Notes under the pieces: model-generated
Seen by the model: the letters and a program-made list of their open reading frames with translations, nothing else
The model's database searches: none
Told to the model about the DNA's origin: nothing
Position numbers and translations under genes: made by a program
Part shown: in pieces, positions 20,604-32,527 of the stretch
Layout: each line of letters begins with the position of its first letter
Numbering within the stretch: position 1 is the first letter of the stretch
Assembly: GCA_030549335.1 (NCBI GenBank)
Contig: CM060198.1
Span: forward strand, 496,001-560,000
Source: Pontederia crassipes
Taxonomy: Eukaryota; Streptophyta; Magnoliopsida; Commelinales; Pontederiaceae
Direction of reading: 5' to 3'
DNA: 64,000 nucleotides

Positions 20604-20809
20604 AGAGAGTTCCTCTTCATTTTTCCATCGATTATTTTGTGGCAGAACTAATTCATTTCGTTGCTCATTGTTGCTGCTTGTTCAGCCATTCTTCTTATAT
20701 CTCTTCTTAATCGGCGAGTAGTTCTTTCAATTTCAGGATCAAATTCCAAAATTGGATTTGAACTCCTAGTGTGCTGTCTGGAACTATCAGACGAGTCCAG
20801 GATTAGTTG

Positions 20810-22431
20810 TGATTAAACCTTCAATAGTACCTGCAACAACTAATTTTCAGTAAAATAAAAGAGAAATATATATATATATACAAAAATAAATAAAAAGAAA
20901 TACAGATAATAGGTCACGAAGAAATAAGATTTAAATTGATAAAAGTCTCTCGGACTTATAAAATTGAAAACTCATCATTAAAATTTATTTTCGAGAGAAA
21001 TTTATCAAAAAATTAACTACGACCACCAAAATTCATAGAAAATTATCGAATACGGCGAAAAAGTAAAATTCGAACACTCAGCTCAAAAGAAACAAATTTA
21101 AATGCCAAAGATTAATATCTCTACTGAAAGAATATTAAATAACCCGAGGCTTGTTCGGCCGTAAAAAACATTGAAACAACGTCAAAAGGATTCAACGTGA
21201 AGGTGTAAACCAATTAAATTACGATCGTAACAAACTAGTTAGTGTGGAATTTCGGCCGTAAGACAAAAAACTAAACAAGGTGTTCGACCGAAATAAAAAT
21301 CGAATGCAACGTCGACGATTTAATCCTTTACGGCCGAAGAAGAGTAAGATTCATATCGGCCGTAAATCGATGAAAATTAAGTCGAACGTGATCCTTCACG
21401 GCCGAGAAAGAAAATCCATAAATAAACTTGAAAACATTTTATTAATTTTTTCACGGCCGAGAAGTAGTTTAGAAAACTTGAAAGAAAACTTTTTACGACT
21501 GAGAAAGAAAACATGAAATCAATAAATCGTGGCGTAAAACAAAGTTGAAAACATTATGGCCGAGAAGTAGTTTAGAAAATAATTGTTGGCAGTAAGAAAA
21601 TCCAAAGCGTAAAAAGTATGTGCGGGAGATTTTTCGCCCGTAAAATTGTGCATTAATCGAATTCTTATTTAATTCAGTGCGCAAAGAAAGAAATCAATTC
21701 GATCATGTGGATAAAGTAAATCTCGATCGTAAATCTTAGATAAAGATTGCTAATTAAGCCGAAATGAGGTCACATCAATCAGAAAAATATATTACGGCTG
21801 AAAAGAAGTCAACACGATTGGCCGTAAAGCAAAATAGGGTTTCGGTCGAAACAAAAAAATAGAATTAAACTTATTCTTATGTTGACAGAAGAATCGTTAT
21901 GGCCGAGAAGGAGTAAAATTCATGTCGGATGATCCATTACGGCCGAGACAGACTAAATCGTTTTGGCCAAAACAAAGTCAAATCAAAAGTTCAAACAATT
22001 AAATTGTTACGGCCGAGAATGAAAGTCGAAACTGATTCGAATAGGGTGTAAAAAATTTAAACCATAGATAAACCGGGCGAAACAAGGTCAAATCAATATC
22101 CATTACTCATGGCGTAAAATAACGTTCGGATAAAAACATTACGGTCGTAAAACAGAAGATTAGAACTCAGAATCGGTATTGTAAGGCCGTAAAACTAGTC
22201 AAACTGACAAAATAAATCACGGTGGTAAAACCATAAGATGGCGACAGAATTTTAAGCCGAAAGTCGACAATTAAAAAAAATTGTCGTGACCTTTATCTGC
22301 AAAAGAAAAATGTTAGTTAATTCATAAGAAATAAAAATAATAAAAATAGTACATGTTTACAGAGAATTATTTACAATTTATTTACATCTCCTAATAATTC
22401 ATAAAAATCAGAAATTAATTAATAAAATATT
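20810..22431 (-). other. untranslated leader, copy B
   Basis: Counterpart of 8544-10085. It holds many TCGGCCGTAA/TTACGGCCGAG motifs between 21150 and 22170 and no convincing coding frame. Confidence 0.7.
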
Positions 22432-22449
22432 TCCCCGGCAACGGCGCCA
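22432..22449 (-). other. primer-binding site (tRNA-Asp type), copy B
   Basis: Reverse complement of TGGCGCCGTTGCCGGGGA, six bases from the LTR end at 22456. Confidence 0.9.
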
Positions 22450-22455
22450 AAAACT

Positions 22456-23992
22456 TGATGCGTTGAAATGATGTAGCAAAATAAAATCGCTAGCAAGTGC
22501 ACTAGTCGCTCAAGTAATATAGTAATAGGAGTAAGAGTGTCGAACCCACGAGGAATATTATTAATTCAATATCTGGATTTATAAATTAATAAGAGAGGAA
22601 AAACATGGATTTTTGGAAAGAGGTTTTATGAAATAAAATAAAGAAAATAAGATAAAGATAAGATAGTGGTGTTGAAGTTAGGCCTTAGGATGAAAATAGA
22701 TCAGGATAAATATTTGAACTATAAAAGATAAATTTAATCTTTAAAGATGGATTAGGAATTTTCTCAAGTTATTAATTTACAAGATTAACATCACAAAGTC
22801 CACAAACTGGTAATTCTACTATTTAATCCGGTAAATCAAACTATCTTAAATTTAATCAAACCTAAAGTCCCACAAACTCGTATTCGTCGGACAAGATTAA
22901 AATTAAGATGCATTAATATGAAAAATCTAGACTAATAATCACTCCACAAACTGGTATAGATTAATAGACCACATAAACTTGATTCTCCACACACTAGTTA
23001 TCAAATTTTATGTCAATTATTAATTTCACATAAAATCAATTAATTTAATTATTGAATTCTGAAATTAAATAATCCACAAACTGGTAATTACTCAACTCAG
23101 AAATCCAAGTAATTAATTTAAAAGCATTAAGCACAATTAACTAATTGATCAGAAAAGATTAAAATAAATAATATAGGGTCCAAATAGTTTCCCTTCAATA
23201 ATAATCTCCTAACATGAAATAAATAAAAATATGTAGTTCATCCTAGAAATTCTGGAGAGATAATAACAAAATAATAATAATTGAAAGAATTACACCCAAA
23301 TAGATAAAAGTCGAAGCTTCGGATCACGGGCAGACAGTTGGGCAGCCTCTCGGACTTGATCAGGGTCGCGATCAACTTCCAGCCGTCGCACCTCTCTCCT
23401 CTTGGTCGTAGCCTGCAGACTCACGACTCGTCGTGGAAGAAAACTTGAACTTCAGAGCACGAATTGAAACGACGGATTCTTCACGTATTTATAGGGTGCG
23501 GACGGGTCTTCCTGTTGATCGTGATGCATGGCCGAATTTAAATTCACGGATAAATCTCGGTCAAAAATGTTAATTCTTTCAAAAGATAAATCCTTTTATC
23601 TTCACCCCCTTTGAATCTCGGCCAAAACGAAATTATTTTATCTTTACGCCCTATGGATCTTGGCCGTAATAAAGAATTTAATCTTGTTACGCCCAAAAGG
23701 TAAAATCATTTAATTATTACCCCTTTGAATCTTGGCCGTAAGAAATAAATTCTTTGAATTTCGGCCGATACGTTGGTGTTCTCGGATATTCACGTGTTCG
23801 AATTTTCCTGCAAAATAATTATCCAAATTTAATTAATTCATCCACAATTAAAATATTCAGAGAATTAATACTAAAAATTGATAAATCTAGAATTATGACT
23901 AAAAGTAGTCTAAAATGATGCATGCCATGATCAAATTACAGAAAAATTAACTAAAATAATAATCTAAAATATGTTATATTTTGCATGCATCA
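22456..23992 (-). repeat. 5' LTR of Athila copy B (1.54 kb)
   Basis: On the plus strand it begins TGATGCGTTG and ends GCATGCATCA. The TATA box lies at 23494-23486. It keeps the empty site (22770-22786) of the LINE found in copy A. It lacks about 200 bp of the motif-bearing upstream part that copy A has. Confidence 0.9.
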
Positions 23993-24365
23993 CTTGCACA
24001 TGGCATAGATCTAATCATGGAATCCTATTCATGTATAGATCTAGAGCGAAACCCTCAATCACAATCCATCATGAGGACAAGGTGCCATCAAACTCTCAAT
24101 CCAATCATGAAAATCATTGAGAGAGCAGAGAGGGGTTTGGATTCCCTTTACATACTTTGATCTCAGATCTTCCACCTCTTTCTTCCTCTTCTTTTTACTC
24201 TTCTTCCTTCACCCTAATCTTCTCTTTCTCCTTCCTTAAGCCTTAGCCACCAAGAAGAGGATTAAAGGGATAAAGAGAGAGAAAAGAGGCCTTATATCGG
24301 GAGAAATCATGAGGGTTTGAACAAAAGATCCAAATTACTCTTAATGGGAAAGTTAGGGTATTACA
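23993..24365 (-). mobile_element. Tekay-like LTR fragment right of Athila B
   Basis: It aligns with the last 390 bp or so of the LTR 27685-29629: AACCCTCAATCA, the CATTGAGAG block, the CT-rich stretch, TTATAT(C/A)GGGAG, and a TTACA end at 24365. Its left end continues the sequence found inverted at 14739. Confidence 0.8.
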
Positions 24366-24458
24366 TATATTTTTAACGAATAAATAGAATGTTAAATACA
24401 AATTAAATATGAAAGACGAATGTTTGCTAAAGAATAACATGTAATGTTTTTGTGGAAT

Positions 24459-25125
24459 TGTAACACCCTAAAAATTCATCTTAAAAGTTAGAGGTCATTT
24501 AAGGAAATTTGATTGTGTTATCCCATTTGCCATCATATAAACATAATAATATGATATACATAAATGCAGCAGAAATTCTTTCCAGAATAAAATAAAATAA
24601 TCATATTATCTTTGCAACGAAAGTTTTTTAATAAAATAGTAAAACTAATGTCATAGAAAATAATAAAAATACATATTATTCATAAACATCTCTAAAATAG
24701 ACTCTAGAGATTCAAAACTTCATCTATTCTTATGTCATGTGCAACTTCGCTATCATGAGTTGACCAGCCATCCACGGAAGTGTAACAATGCAGATCCAAG
24801 GTGCAGGGTTTTCCAATTTGAGTATGTAAAGGTCAATGCTATGTGATGCATCCTAAATAGGATACTACACATATGTAAGCAATTTCATAATAAAAGGAAA
24901 CATCTGTGGATGTCATGTCATGATTATCAAATCGTATAATCATCAGTTCGTCAATCATCAGTCAACCAGTAATAGTAAGCATACCAAGTGAGTAGCACTT
25001 AACATTACCTTGCTCCTCGGGGTTGCTTTATTGCCCGTTGGATCCCACTTTCGTGGTCATTAGTCTTTAGAGTTCAGTCAACCAGTTCAATCTTTGATCT
25101 TACAGTAATTGATGAATCAAATCTT
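24459..25125 (-). repeat. left (3') LTR of the Tekay-like element, partial
   Basis: It aligns with 27685-28370 (shared AGACTCTAGAGA-like block, GCAACTTCGC, TTGACCAGCCATCCA, AGTTCAATCTTTGAT) and stops at GATGAATCAA, where RNase H begins. Confidence 0.8.
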
Positions 25126-26347
25126 TGAGACTTGAGTTGTCTTGAGGCATAAGCCACCACCCTTCCTTGCTGCATCAACACACAACCCAATCTAGTTTCA
25201 TTGGCATCACTATACATTGTGTAGCCTCCAAGTTCTATGGAAATTATTAGCACTGATGCAGTGATCAATCTTTTCTTTAGTTTCAAGAAGCTTTCTTCAC
25301 ATTTTTTATTTTAGTTAAACTTTTTTTCATTCTTGGTCAACTTGGTCATTGGGGAAGCAATTTTGGAGAAATCATGGATGAACATTCTGTAGTAACTGGC
25401 CAACCCAAGGAAACTCCTTATCTTCATCACTGTCTTTAATATTTCCTAATTGATATCTGCTTCAACCTTTGCTGGGTTCACCGAAATGCTTTCCTTTGAA
25501 ACAATGTGATCCAGAAATATCACCTGCTCCAACTATAACTCACACTTGGAGAACTTTGCATACAGTTAAAGTTGTTGTAAAGTTTTCAGAACAATCTATA
25601 AGTGTTATGATGTTCTTTAGGACATGATGAATATACTAGAATGTCATCCATAAATACAATCACAAATCTATCTAGATGAGGCTTGAATATTCAATTCGTC
25701 AAATCCATAAATGTTGCAAGAGCATTCATCAGTCCAAAAAGCATAATCAAGAATTCATAACGGTCAGTACCTTGATATGAAGGTTGTCTTGGCTATGTCC
25801 TCATCAGCCCCTCTGAGTTGATGGTACCCACTTCTCAAGTCAATCTTTTAGAAGACTGATGCAGGACAATTGATTGAATAGATTATATATTTTAGAAAGA
25901 GGGTACTTGTTCTTGATGGTCATTTTGTCGAGCATCCTATAATCAATATACAACATCATTGATCCATCCTTCTTCACAAATAGGATAGGTGTACCCCTGG
26001 GGACACACTTTGCCTAATAAAACCTTGTCCAGCCACTCTTGCAGTTGTGCTTTCAGTTCCTTCATCTCTGCTAGTGCCATCCTATATGGAGGTTTGGAGA
26101 TTAAGGCCATTTTTGGCATCAATTGAATATGGAAATTGATTTCCCTTTCTAGAGGTAATCTCGAAAGCTCATCAAGAGACACATCTGAAAAGTCTCTCAC
26201 CACTTTAAGTTCTTGCAGTGGCTTGGGTTGGAAATCGCCCATGCGCTCACCAAAAATTCTTGACAACCATTGTTCGGCATCTTGGTTGCCTTGGTTGAGG
26301 ACATCATCATCTTCTTTTTTCTTGGAGAGATCTCCACGGAAGATCAC
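25126..26347 (-). pseudogene. Tekay-like RNase H and reverse transcriptase, broken
   Basis: From 26347 leftward: a 134-codon frame with VVRDFSDVSLDELSRLPLER and ISKPPYRMALAEMKELKAQL, the conserved linker and start of gypsy reverse transcriptase. Frameshifted palm pieces follow, including the catalytic box FMDDILVYS near 25650 with both aspartates kept. RNase H then begins with MYSDANETRLGCVLMQQGR and ASRQLKSQ, and ends abruptly in LTR sequence. Multiple stops rule out function. Confidence 0.85.
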
Positions 26348-26640
26348 AGAACTGTAATCCTTCTTCTTGATTTTGACCTTATTTCTTCAACACATCATAT
26401 AGGCATCATGGTATGATAACCAATCATACCTAATATGACATCATAGTCTATCATGGATAGTACCATGAGATCAATAGAGTAATTATCTCCTTCAATCATT
26501 ACTAGTGTCTCTGAGTGGTACTGTCTAGTGGAGACCCTCCTTGGTAGTGTTGCTACATCTAGTTTGTCACTTCATGTTTTCTCTCTCAACATTCAGTAAG
26601 TTAGCAAAACCAGATACAAAGGAGGGTGTAGACCTTGGCT

Positions 26641-27540
26641 GATGCCTTCTGTTAGTTCTTTACTTACTTGCCCTTGCCCTTGTCCTAGTACTCGACTTCT
26701 ACTAAGGATAATTCCTGACAAAGTGGCCAGTCTTTCCACAATGCATGTGTGTTACAGTGTTGAACCTACATTCTCCAGCATGCAATATGTCATAGTGAGG
26801 ATAGGCTTTGCCCTTCTGTCCCCCTTCAATCTTGCAGTAAGGCTTGAAGTCCCTATTCTTTTTGCCTTTTGTCTTTCCTCTGATCTTTCCTGAACTTCCT
26901 ATTCTGCTCGTACTTCTTTTGTGTGTCAATCTCCCATACCAAATTGGTTGTTGAGGAGATCGCCTTGACCATGGTCTCAGGATCCTCACATTTGACATTC
27001 ATCCTTAGGTGAGGATTCACCTCCTTCAGAAAAGTGATTGACCCTGATTGCCTCATTTTCCTTCAAAAGACTATACCTGTCAAGCTCTAGGAACATATTG
27101 AGGTATTCCTCCACAGTCATGTTGCCTTGCTATAAATTCATAATCTAAGCATGCTTCTTCCCCTATCTATGCGGAGGAAGGTAGTGGTTCTTGAAGGTTT
27201 TCTTAAAGTCCCTCCAATTGAACTCTTCATCATCATTGAACTAAGTTTTGGTCACTGATTTCCACTAATGACAAGCTGATCAACCAGCTGATGAGTAGCC
27301 AGATTGATCCTATGTCGGTTCGATCCATGGCCTTGAATTTTTCGGTAGTGATGTCAGCCAAACTTCAGCCTTGTCTGGATCCCACTGAAGGTGGGGAATG
27401 GAGCTTCAGAAATCTCTCAATCGTTGAACTCGAGTGCGTAGAATGCCTAAACTCTGCACTTCTTTCCATTGCCCTCGTCATATTGGTCACACTTTCTATC
27501 AGTTTCCTTGGTCCCCGAACTGTTTGATGGACCTACTAGA
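26641..27540 (-). pseudogene. gag: Tekay-like gag with degenerate zinc knuckle
   Basis: Minus-strand pieces show MTVEEYLNMFLELDRYS near 27110 (retrotransposon gag core) and near 26720 a CCHC-like knuckle, HMHCGKTGHFVRNYP, in which the first cysteine is H and the last is Y. A lysine-rich stretch (GKTKGKKNRDFK) precedes it. The frame is broken many times. The 300 bp between this and the reverse transcriptase frame should hold the protease, which I cannot make out. Confidence 0.7.
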
Positions 27541-27661
27541 ATAGTTAATATAAATAGTCAAACATATAACACAAAAGATACATAGTCTTTTACCTTGGAT
27601 AGTTATTCATGACGGTTGCACTTAGACACTTAACATTTTGATGACATACTTAACAAAGGTC

Positions 27662-27681
27662 CTAAGCATGCTATAATACCA
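27662..27681 (-). other. primer-binding site (initiator Met tRNA type)
   Basis: Minus strand TTTGGTATTATAGCATGC just inside the LTR end (27685) resembles the iMet primer site TGGTATCAGAGC with two changes. Confidence 0.7.
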
Positions 27682-27684
27682 AAC

Positions 27685-29629
27685 TGTAACACCCCAACCC
27701 TAAAAGTTAAAAGTTATTTAGGGGAATTCTTTACTAAATAAAATAAAATCACCATTATTGTTTTAGCAAAAATCTTTTAATAAAATAATAAAACTAATGT
27801 CGTAGAACATAATAAAAATCATTATTCATAAACATCTCTAAAATAGACTCTAGAGACTCATGACTTCATATATTCTTATGACATGTGCAACTTCGCCGTC
27901 ATGGGTTGACTAGCCATCCATCTAAGCATATCAGTTACCTACACGGATTCAGGGTGTAGGGTTTCCCAAATAGAGTATGTAAAGGCGAATGCTATGTGAT
28001 GTATCATAAGTAGGATACTTTATGACATATGTAAATAGTTCCATAATAAAAGGAAACATGCATAAATGCCATGTCATGATCATATGATGTATATGTCATT
28101 ACTCCATATCATAAGATCAATATATAGTAATAACAATATCATGAAATTGATATGAAATCAAGGTTATAATAGTCAATACATTAGTAATTAGTCAATCGGT
28201 AACAATAAGCATACCAAGTGACTAGAACTTGTCATTACCTTACTTGAGTAATATACTCAGATTTGCTTTTTAACCCGTTGGATCCTACTTTCATGGTTAT
28301 CAATTTTTACAGTTCAGTTAGTCAGTTCAATCTTTGATTTTATAGTAATTGAGGAATCAATTCGTTACCCTCACAGTAGGCTAGCTAGGCCTCAGAGATA
28401 AGGCTCCCATCACTCGAAGGTGACTAGAAATATACATTACCATTGTCAATAAGATATACTTATTCCTCCAAGAAATGCTAACTCCAAGGTGCAGGACATA
28501 ATAATTTCCCGAAGAAATTTTACACACATGGAGCTATCATTCAGTTGCGGGGCGACAAGTAACAATATTCTTCTATTGGGTTCATTATGTTCACAATCAT
28601 CAAACAGTTAATATCTCTCAGTCTTCGTATTTTAACCTAATTATGGTTGTTCATGCATTTTGTGTATCTAGGTTCATATGCAAACATGAATCATCAATAC
28701 ATTGTAGTAATACCATGAAAATAGTTTTAATATAACATAAAACCCATTTTTCAATCGGTCAAAACCATGATGGGGTAGACACGCCCATGACAAACACATG
28801 CAAAATCAGCCTTTCGGTCACCATTGTGGCCACAATCGTGACAAAGGCCGCAGTTTGATTTGATTTGCCATCCTCTTGTCCACGGGAGTGACCGAGTTGG
28901 TCATGGCCATGCTTGGCCTGTCACGGCCATGACAATGTCTGTCATGGTCATGATAGAGAGCCTTTTTGGTTTTCTAGCCTCATGTTCATGAGCGTGACGA
29001 GGGCAATCACAGCCATAACGTGGTTCGCAACTCTTCTGTATCGGCCTGATTTTTCATAGGTTTTGATTCAAAACAATTGGAAAATCCATATGAAACATTC
29101 TAAAACATTTAAACATGATTCCTAGGCATTTAGACATACGAACAACACATGAAAACATGCCACAATATTCATTCAATTAGATTTAGGGTTCTTTTCCCCC
29201 AAAATATAGGTCATAAAATCTTAGAACATAAACCCTAGCTTTTGGATCTATGAATGATAAATCTAAAAATGAGACTAATACAAATATTTCAAATCAGATG
29301 AAGCATATAAAACCCTCAATCAAATTCCTAATAGGAGAAAAGTGCTCTATTGTCCTCACTCCAATCAAGATCATTATCATTGAGAGGGGAGAGATGGGTT
29401 GGATCCCCTTTATATATCTTAATATTGGGTCCTTCTTCTTTTCCTTCCTCTCCTCCCTGTTCCTATGATTCCTCTGTGTGCTCGTTCTCAATCATCTTCC
29501 AACCCTAGCCGTCAAGTGTACGAATGAGGAAAAGATATTAACAAGAGGTTTTAGGGCTTTATATAGGGAGTCATCATAGTTGGGCCAAAAAGCCCAATAT
29601 GCCCTTACATGAAAATTAGGATCATTACA
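27685..29629 (-). repeat. right (5') LTR of the Tekay-like element (1.95 kb)
   Basis: Plus strand TGTAACACCCC to ATCATTACA. The middle (28770-29010) carries about ten CACGGCCGTGAC-type motifs. Its outer part, with the ACCCTCAATCA block and a CT-rich stretch, recurs at 23993-24365 and 42100-42531. Confidence 0.75.
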
Positions 29630-31084
29630 AGAATTCATTTAAAAAGTTGTCGAAAATATTGGGGTATGAATGGAATATATATAATTTATTCATAGACTAA
29701 TAGGTGGAAACATATAAAATATTGAATGTAAATATTTTAATGGATATAAAAAATTAATTTAAGATAGATTCATAAACTGATATTCTATTTTGGAATAAGA
29801 TAAAACCATTTGGATAACAATGAAAAATAGTGTTGTGACATTTGACTTGATTGGGTATTAAATCGGTCCATGGGGCATCACAAACACAGTCTTGAGGTTG
29901 ACTCGATTAGGTCAAATCAAGTTATAAGATAAAAAATGTAAAAAATTAAGATTTCTTAGGAAATATTATTTGTACATATTTTTTTAAAATTTATACTCGA
30001 ATTTTTCATGTGTAATATTTCATTGATATTTCTTTAATACATAATTACGAAAAAATATTCCTTCTTTTATGTAGCAACTATTTAATTCATGTTTACCTTA
30101 TTACATTATTCAACTTGAATTATTTTATTTTACTTTATTATATTTAATTTTTTATTCATTGTTATTTATGCTTTGTATTACATTATTAATAACATGAGAA
30201 CAATTTATTTTCTTTTCTTTGTTAATTTATATTATTTTGTTCAATTATCCGATTTGACCTCATTCGATTAGTTCAACCTGACCTCTTGATTAATTCAGAT
30301 CGATGATGAAATCAGTTCTTATGACATCAATATAAATAAGACAAAGGGGCTATAAGCGTACAACACGCTATACAATAAGTCGGTCAACTTATTGTATATA
30401 AAAAATTTGCCTTTACCATTAGTCGTTCAGCCTACTTTAAATGCTATAAATTACAACCATCTTTGGCACAACATATTCTTTTTATCCACAAGACAAATGT
30501 CAGGTGAAAAAAAGAGAAAAAGAAAGCTAATCATCAAATTGATGAATGGAGGAAAAATTGCTGAAATAGTCTTATATAGAACTTATGATTTGTTGTCCCA
30601 ACTGTGTAGCACAGGTCAAATAATAACTACCACAGGTCATATATGTGGGGGAAAAAGTTTGTTAAATTGATTGGTTTGTTATTCATCAAAACTAATTTTG
30701 ATATGATTAGAAGTGAAAGTTCTGATGCAATGTAGACAAAAGAGAATAACATACGGAAAGATGTTATATAAGTGAAAAAAGCAAGGCAAACTCCAGGCAA
30801 AAAAGATAAAGCATTATTTCAATCACACAAGAATTATTAATCTAGGTTAGCCAATTTTTTTAAACATTTAAAAAGATTAATAATTTTACAATACTTATCC
30901 TATTTTTGTTTTAATCTTGTTTAATCTTTTTATTAAAATAAGAAAAAATCAAACCCAAACCCAAGAGTCTTTTTAATTTGTCATTTTTTTACAACCGAAG
31001 ATTAAATTATGTGATTAGTGTGCATGTGAACTTTTATTTTCAACCCATGTAATTTTGTTTAAAATATATTTCGTACCTAAATCT

Positions 31085-31160
31085 GCAATTCTTCTAGTTA
31101 AGTGTACTCGGTGTCGTCTTTGACTAGTCTCCTCAAGGTCCAGAGTTCAAACTTGGTCGC
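31085..31160 (+). mobile_element. possible tRNA-derived SINE remnant
   Basis: CCAGAGTTCAAACTTGG resembles a RNA polymerase III B box (GGTTCGANTCC) and is followed by TCGCGTCA and a T-run, as in some plant SINEs. The A box is unclear and no target duplication was found. Confidence 0.3.
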
Positions 31161-31541
31161 GTCATAATTTTTTTAACTATTTACAACTTATTTTTTAACT
31201 TGATTATTTCAGTAGGCCATTCAACATCTATTTATAATGAAAAAAAAACATCAATGTGCAAATCAGTAGACATTTTTTGTTAGCTTAAACGTTTTGAATT
31301 TATTAGTTCTTCAAATAAAAGGAGGTGCTGAGGGCGGAAATGCACAATCATTCATGTTTGGCTTACCATTGATAACAATTATCATGCGAAACAGTTGAAC
31401 ACCGATGTAACATCCTAAATTTCACTTTCAAATTGTGAAGGACAATTAGATCATTCGATTTGTGTTAACTTGAAATCACGATGTTTGGAATATTACAATC
31501 AAAGTAAAGTAATGTTGAGATATGTTTTTCCATGTTTTCAG

Positions 31542-31635
31542 TATGAAGAGTCGATACAAGTAGATCAGCGACGAAGCCATGCGCGTGACAAACTTCCTAG
31601 GAATTATGCTGTCCTCGGCGACATATTTGACATAG
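31542..31635 (+). other. exon-like host fragment (94 bp)
   Basis: Flanked by a good acceptor (TTTTCAG) and a GT donor, it reads YEESIQVDQRRSHARDK then LPRNYAVLGDIFDI with no stop. GC content and codon use differ from the AT-rich surroundings. I do not recognise the family; neighbouring exons were not found. Confidence 0.35.
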
Positions 31636-32204
31636 GTACTTTCACTCACCATTGCTAGCATCTGTAAGAATAGTAACAGCAGTTTAAACTTAATTTACTA
31701 AATTTGATCTCAACTGCACAACTATTATCTAATAACTATATGTATCCTGCATCCCGCACGATGTGCGCACAAAAAAACCATTTTAATTATATATATGTAT
31801 TTTAAATTAATCAACAAAGTTATATATTTTTTTAAAAAATTCTTAATATATATGTAAGATATTATTTAAATAGATTTTTGTTCCTTTTCTTTAATATCTT
31901 AGGCCCCTTTGTTGAAATAACACAAATATTGATGTCTTATTATTTTATTCTATAAAATGAACATAAAATTAGTAATTTTGTAAATTTATAATTTGTTTTA
32001 CATTTATGTAATGAATGTTTACTTTTTTTAACCAAACGACCAACACCTCTATACACAGAATTTCCCTGTTGAATGCAGGTCGCTCCACTTAAAGTTTTTT
32101 AATAGATTTTGATTGCTGATAATTTTATTTTTAAATATTTTTTATGATTATTTTTATATTCGTCTATGTAACAATTATAACTCTGAAATTATGTTAACGT
32201 TGAA

Positions 32205-32236
<32 letters not shown>

Positions 32237-32527
32237 TATAATAAGTATTTTTAATATTCCTATTTATTTTAAAATAATTATTTTAAAAAACATTGCATTA
32301 GTACGCTATGATCCTTTCTCATTTGATCATATTTTTTTTTCAATATGCATACCCGAACAATCTTATATGTAAATTTTACTTGAAGTGATTTTAATTGCAT
32401 TTTAAATAAATAAAATGTACAAAATTACGAATGACATGTTATACTTTTCCATATATATATTGATATATTATGCTACTTAACTTTGATTCTACCCCGGGTT
32501 TGGGTCCGGGTCTCGGCCCGGGTTATA

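Larger units (their letters stand above)
15529..23992 (-). mobile_element. Athila-type Ty3/gypsy element, copy B (gag and ORF-1, 3' end lost)
   Basis: Minus-strand order: 5' LTR (23992-22456), primer site, motif-rich leader, nearly intact gag (20603-19506), spacer array, ORF-1 (about 18137-16690), hairpin with internal polypurine tract, duplicated module, then an abrupt end at 15529 before the 3' polypurine tract. No protease, reverse transcriptase or integrase is present, so gag lies directly before ORF-1. It is the inverted relative of copy A but retains ORF-1, which A lacks. Confidence 0.9.
24459..29629 (-). mobile_element. Tekay/Del-like Ty3/gypsy element with internal deletion
   Basis: Right LTR (5', 27685-29629), iMet-type primer site, gag, protease/reverse transcriptase and part of RNase H read leftward; RNase H is then fused at about 25125 to the first 670 bp of the left LTR. 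Integrase and most of the left LTR are missing. The ends are TGTAACACC and CATTACA; flanking 5-mers GGAAT (24454-24458) and AGAAT (29630-29634) differ by one base and are probably the target duplication. Coding parts are full of stops. Confidence 0.8.
29635..32522. other. AT-rich spacer, mostly unassigned
   Basis: Nearly 2.9 kb of very AT-rich sequence, with an (AT)n tract at about 32206-32229. I see no intact gene. A TGTAACATCC at about 31395 may be an LTR scrap. The GC-rich end (32490-32522), built on GGTCCGGGTC and GGCCCGGG, belongs with 39518 onward, since element C sits between them. Confidence 0.5.

Noticed and set aside
29831..29845. Right end of the Tekay-like LTR at TGTTGTGACA (29840)
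   Set aside because: The ATCATTACA end at 29629 gives the TGTAA/TTACA terminal pair, matches the ends of the other copies, and yields a near-perfect 5-bp target duplication.
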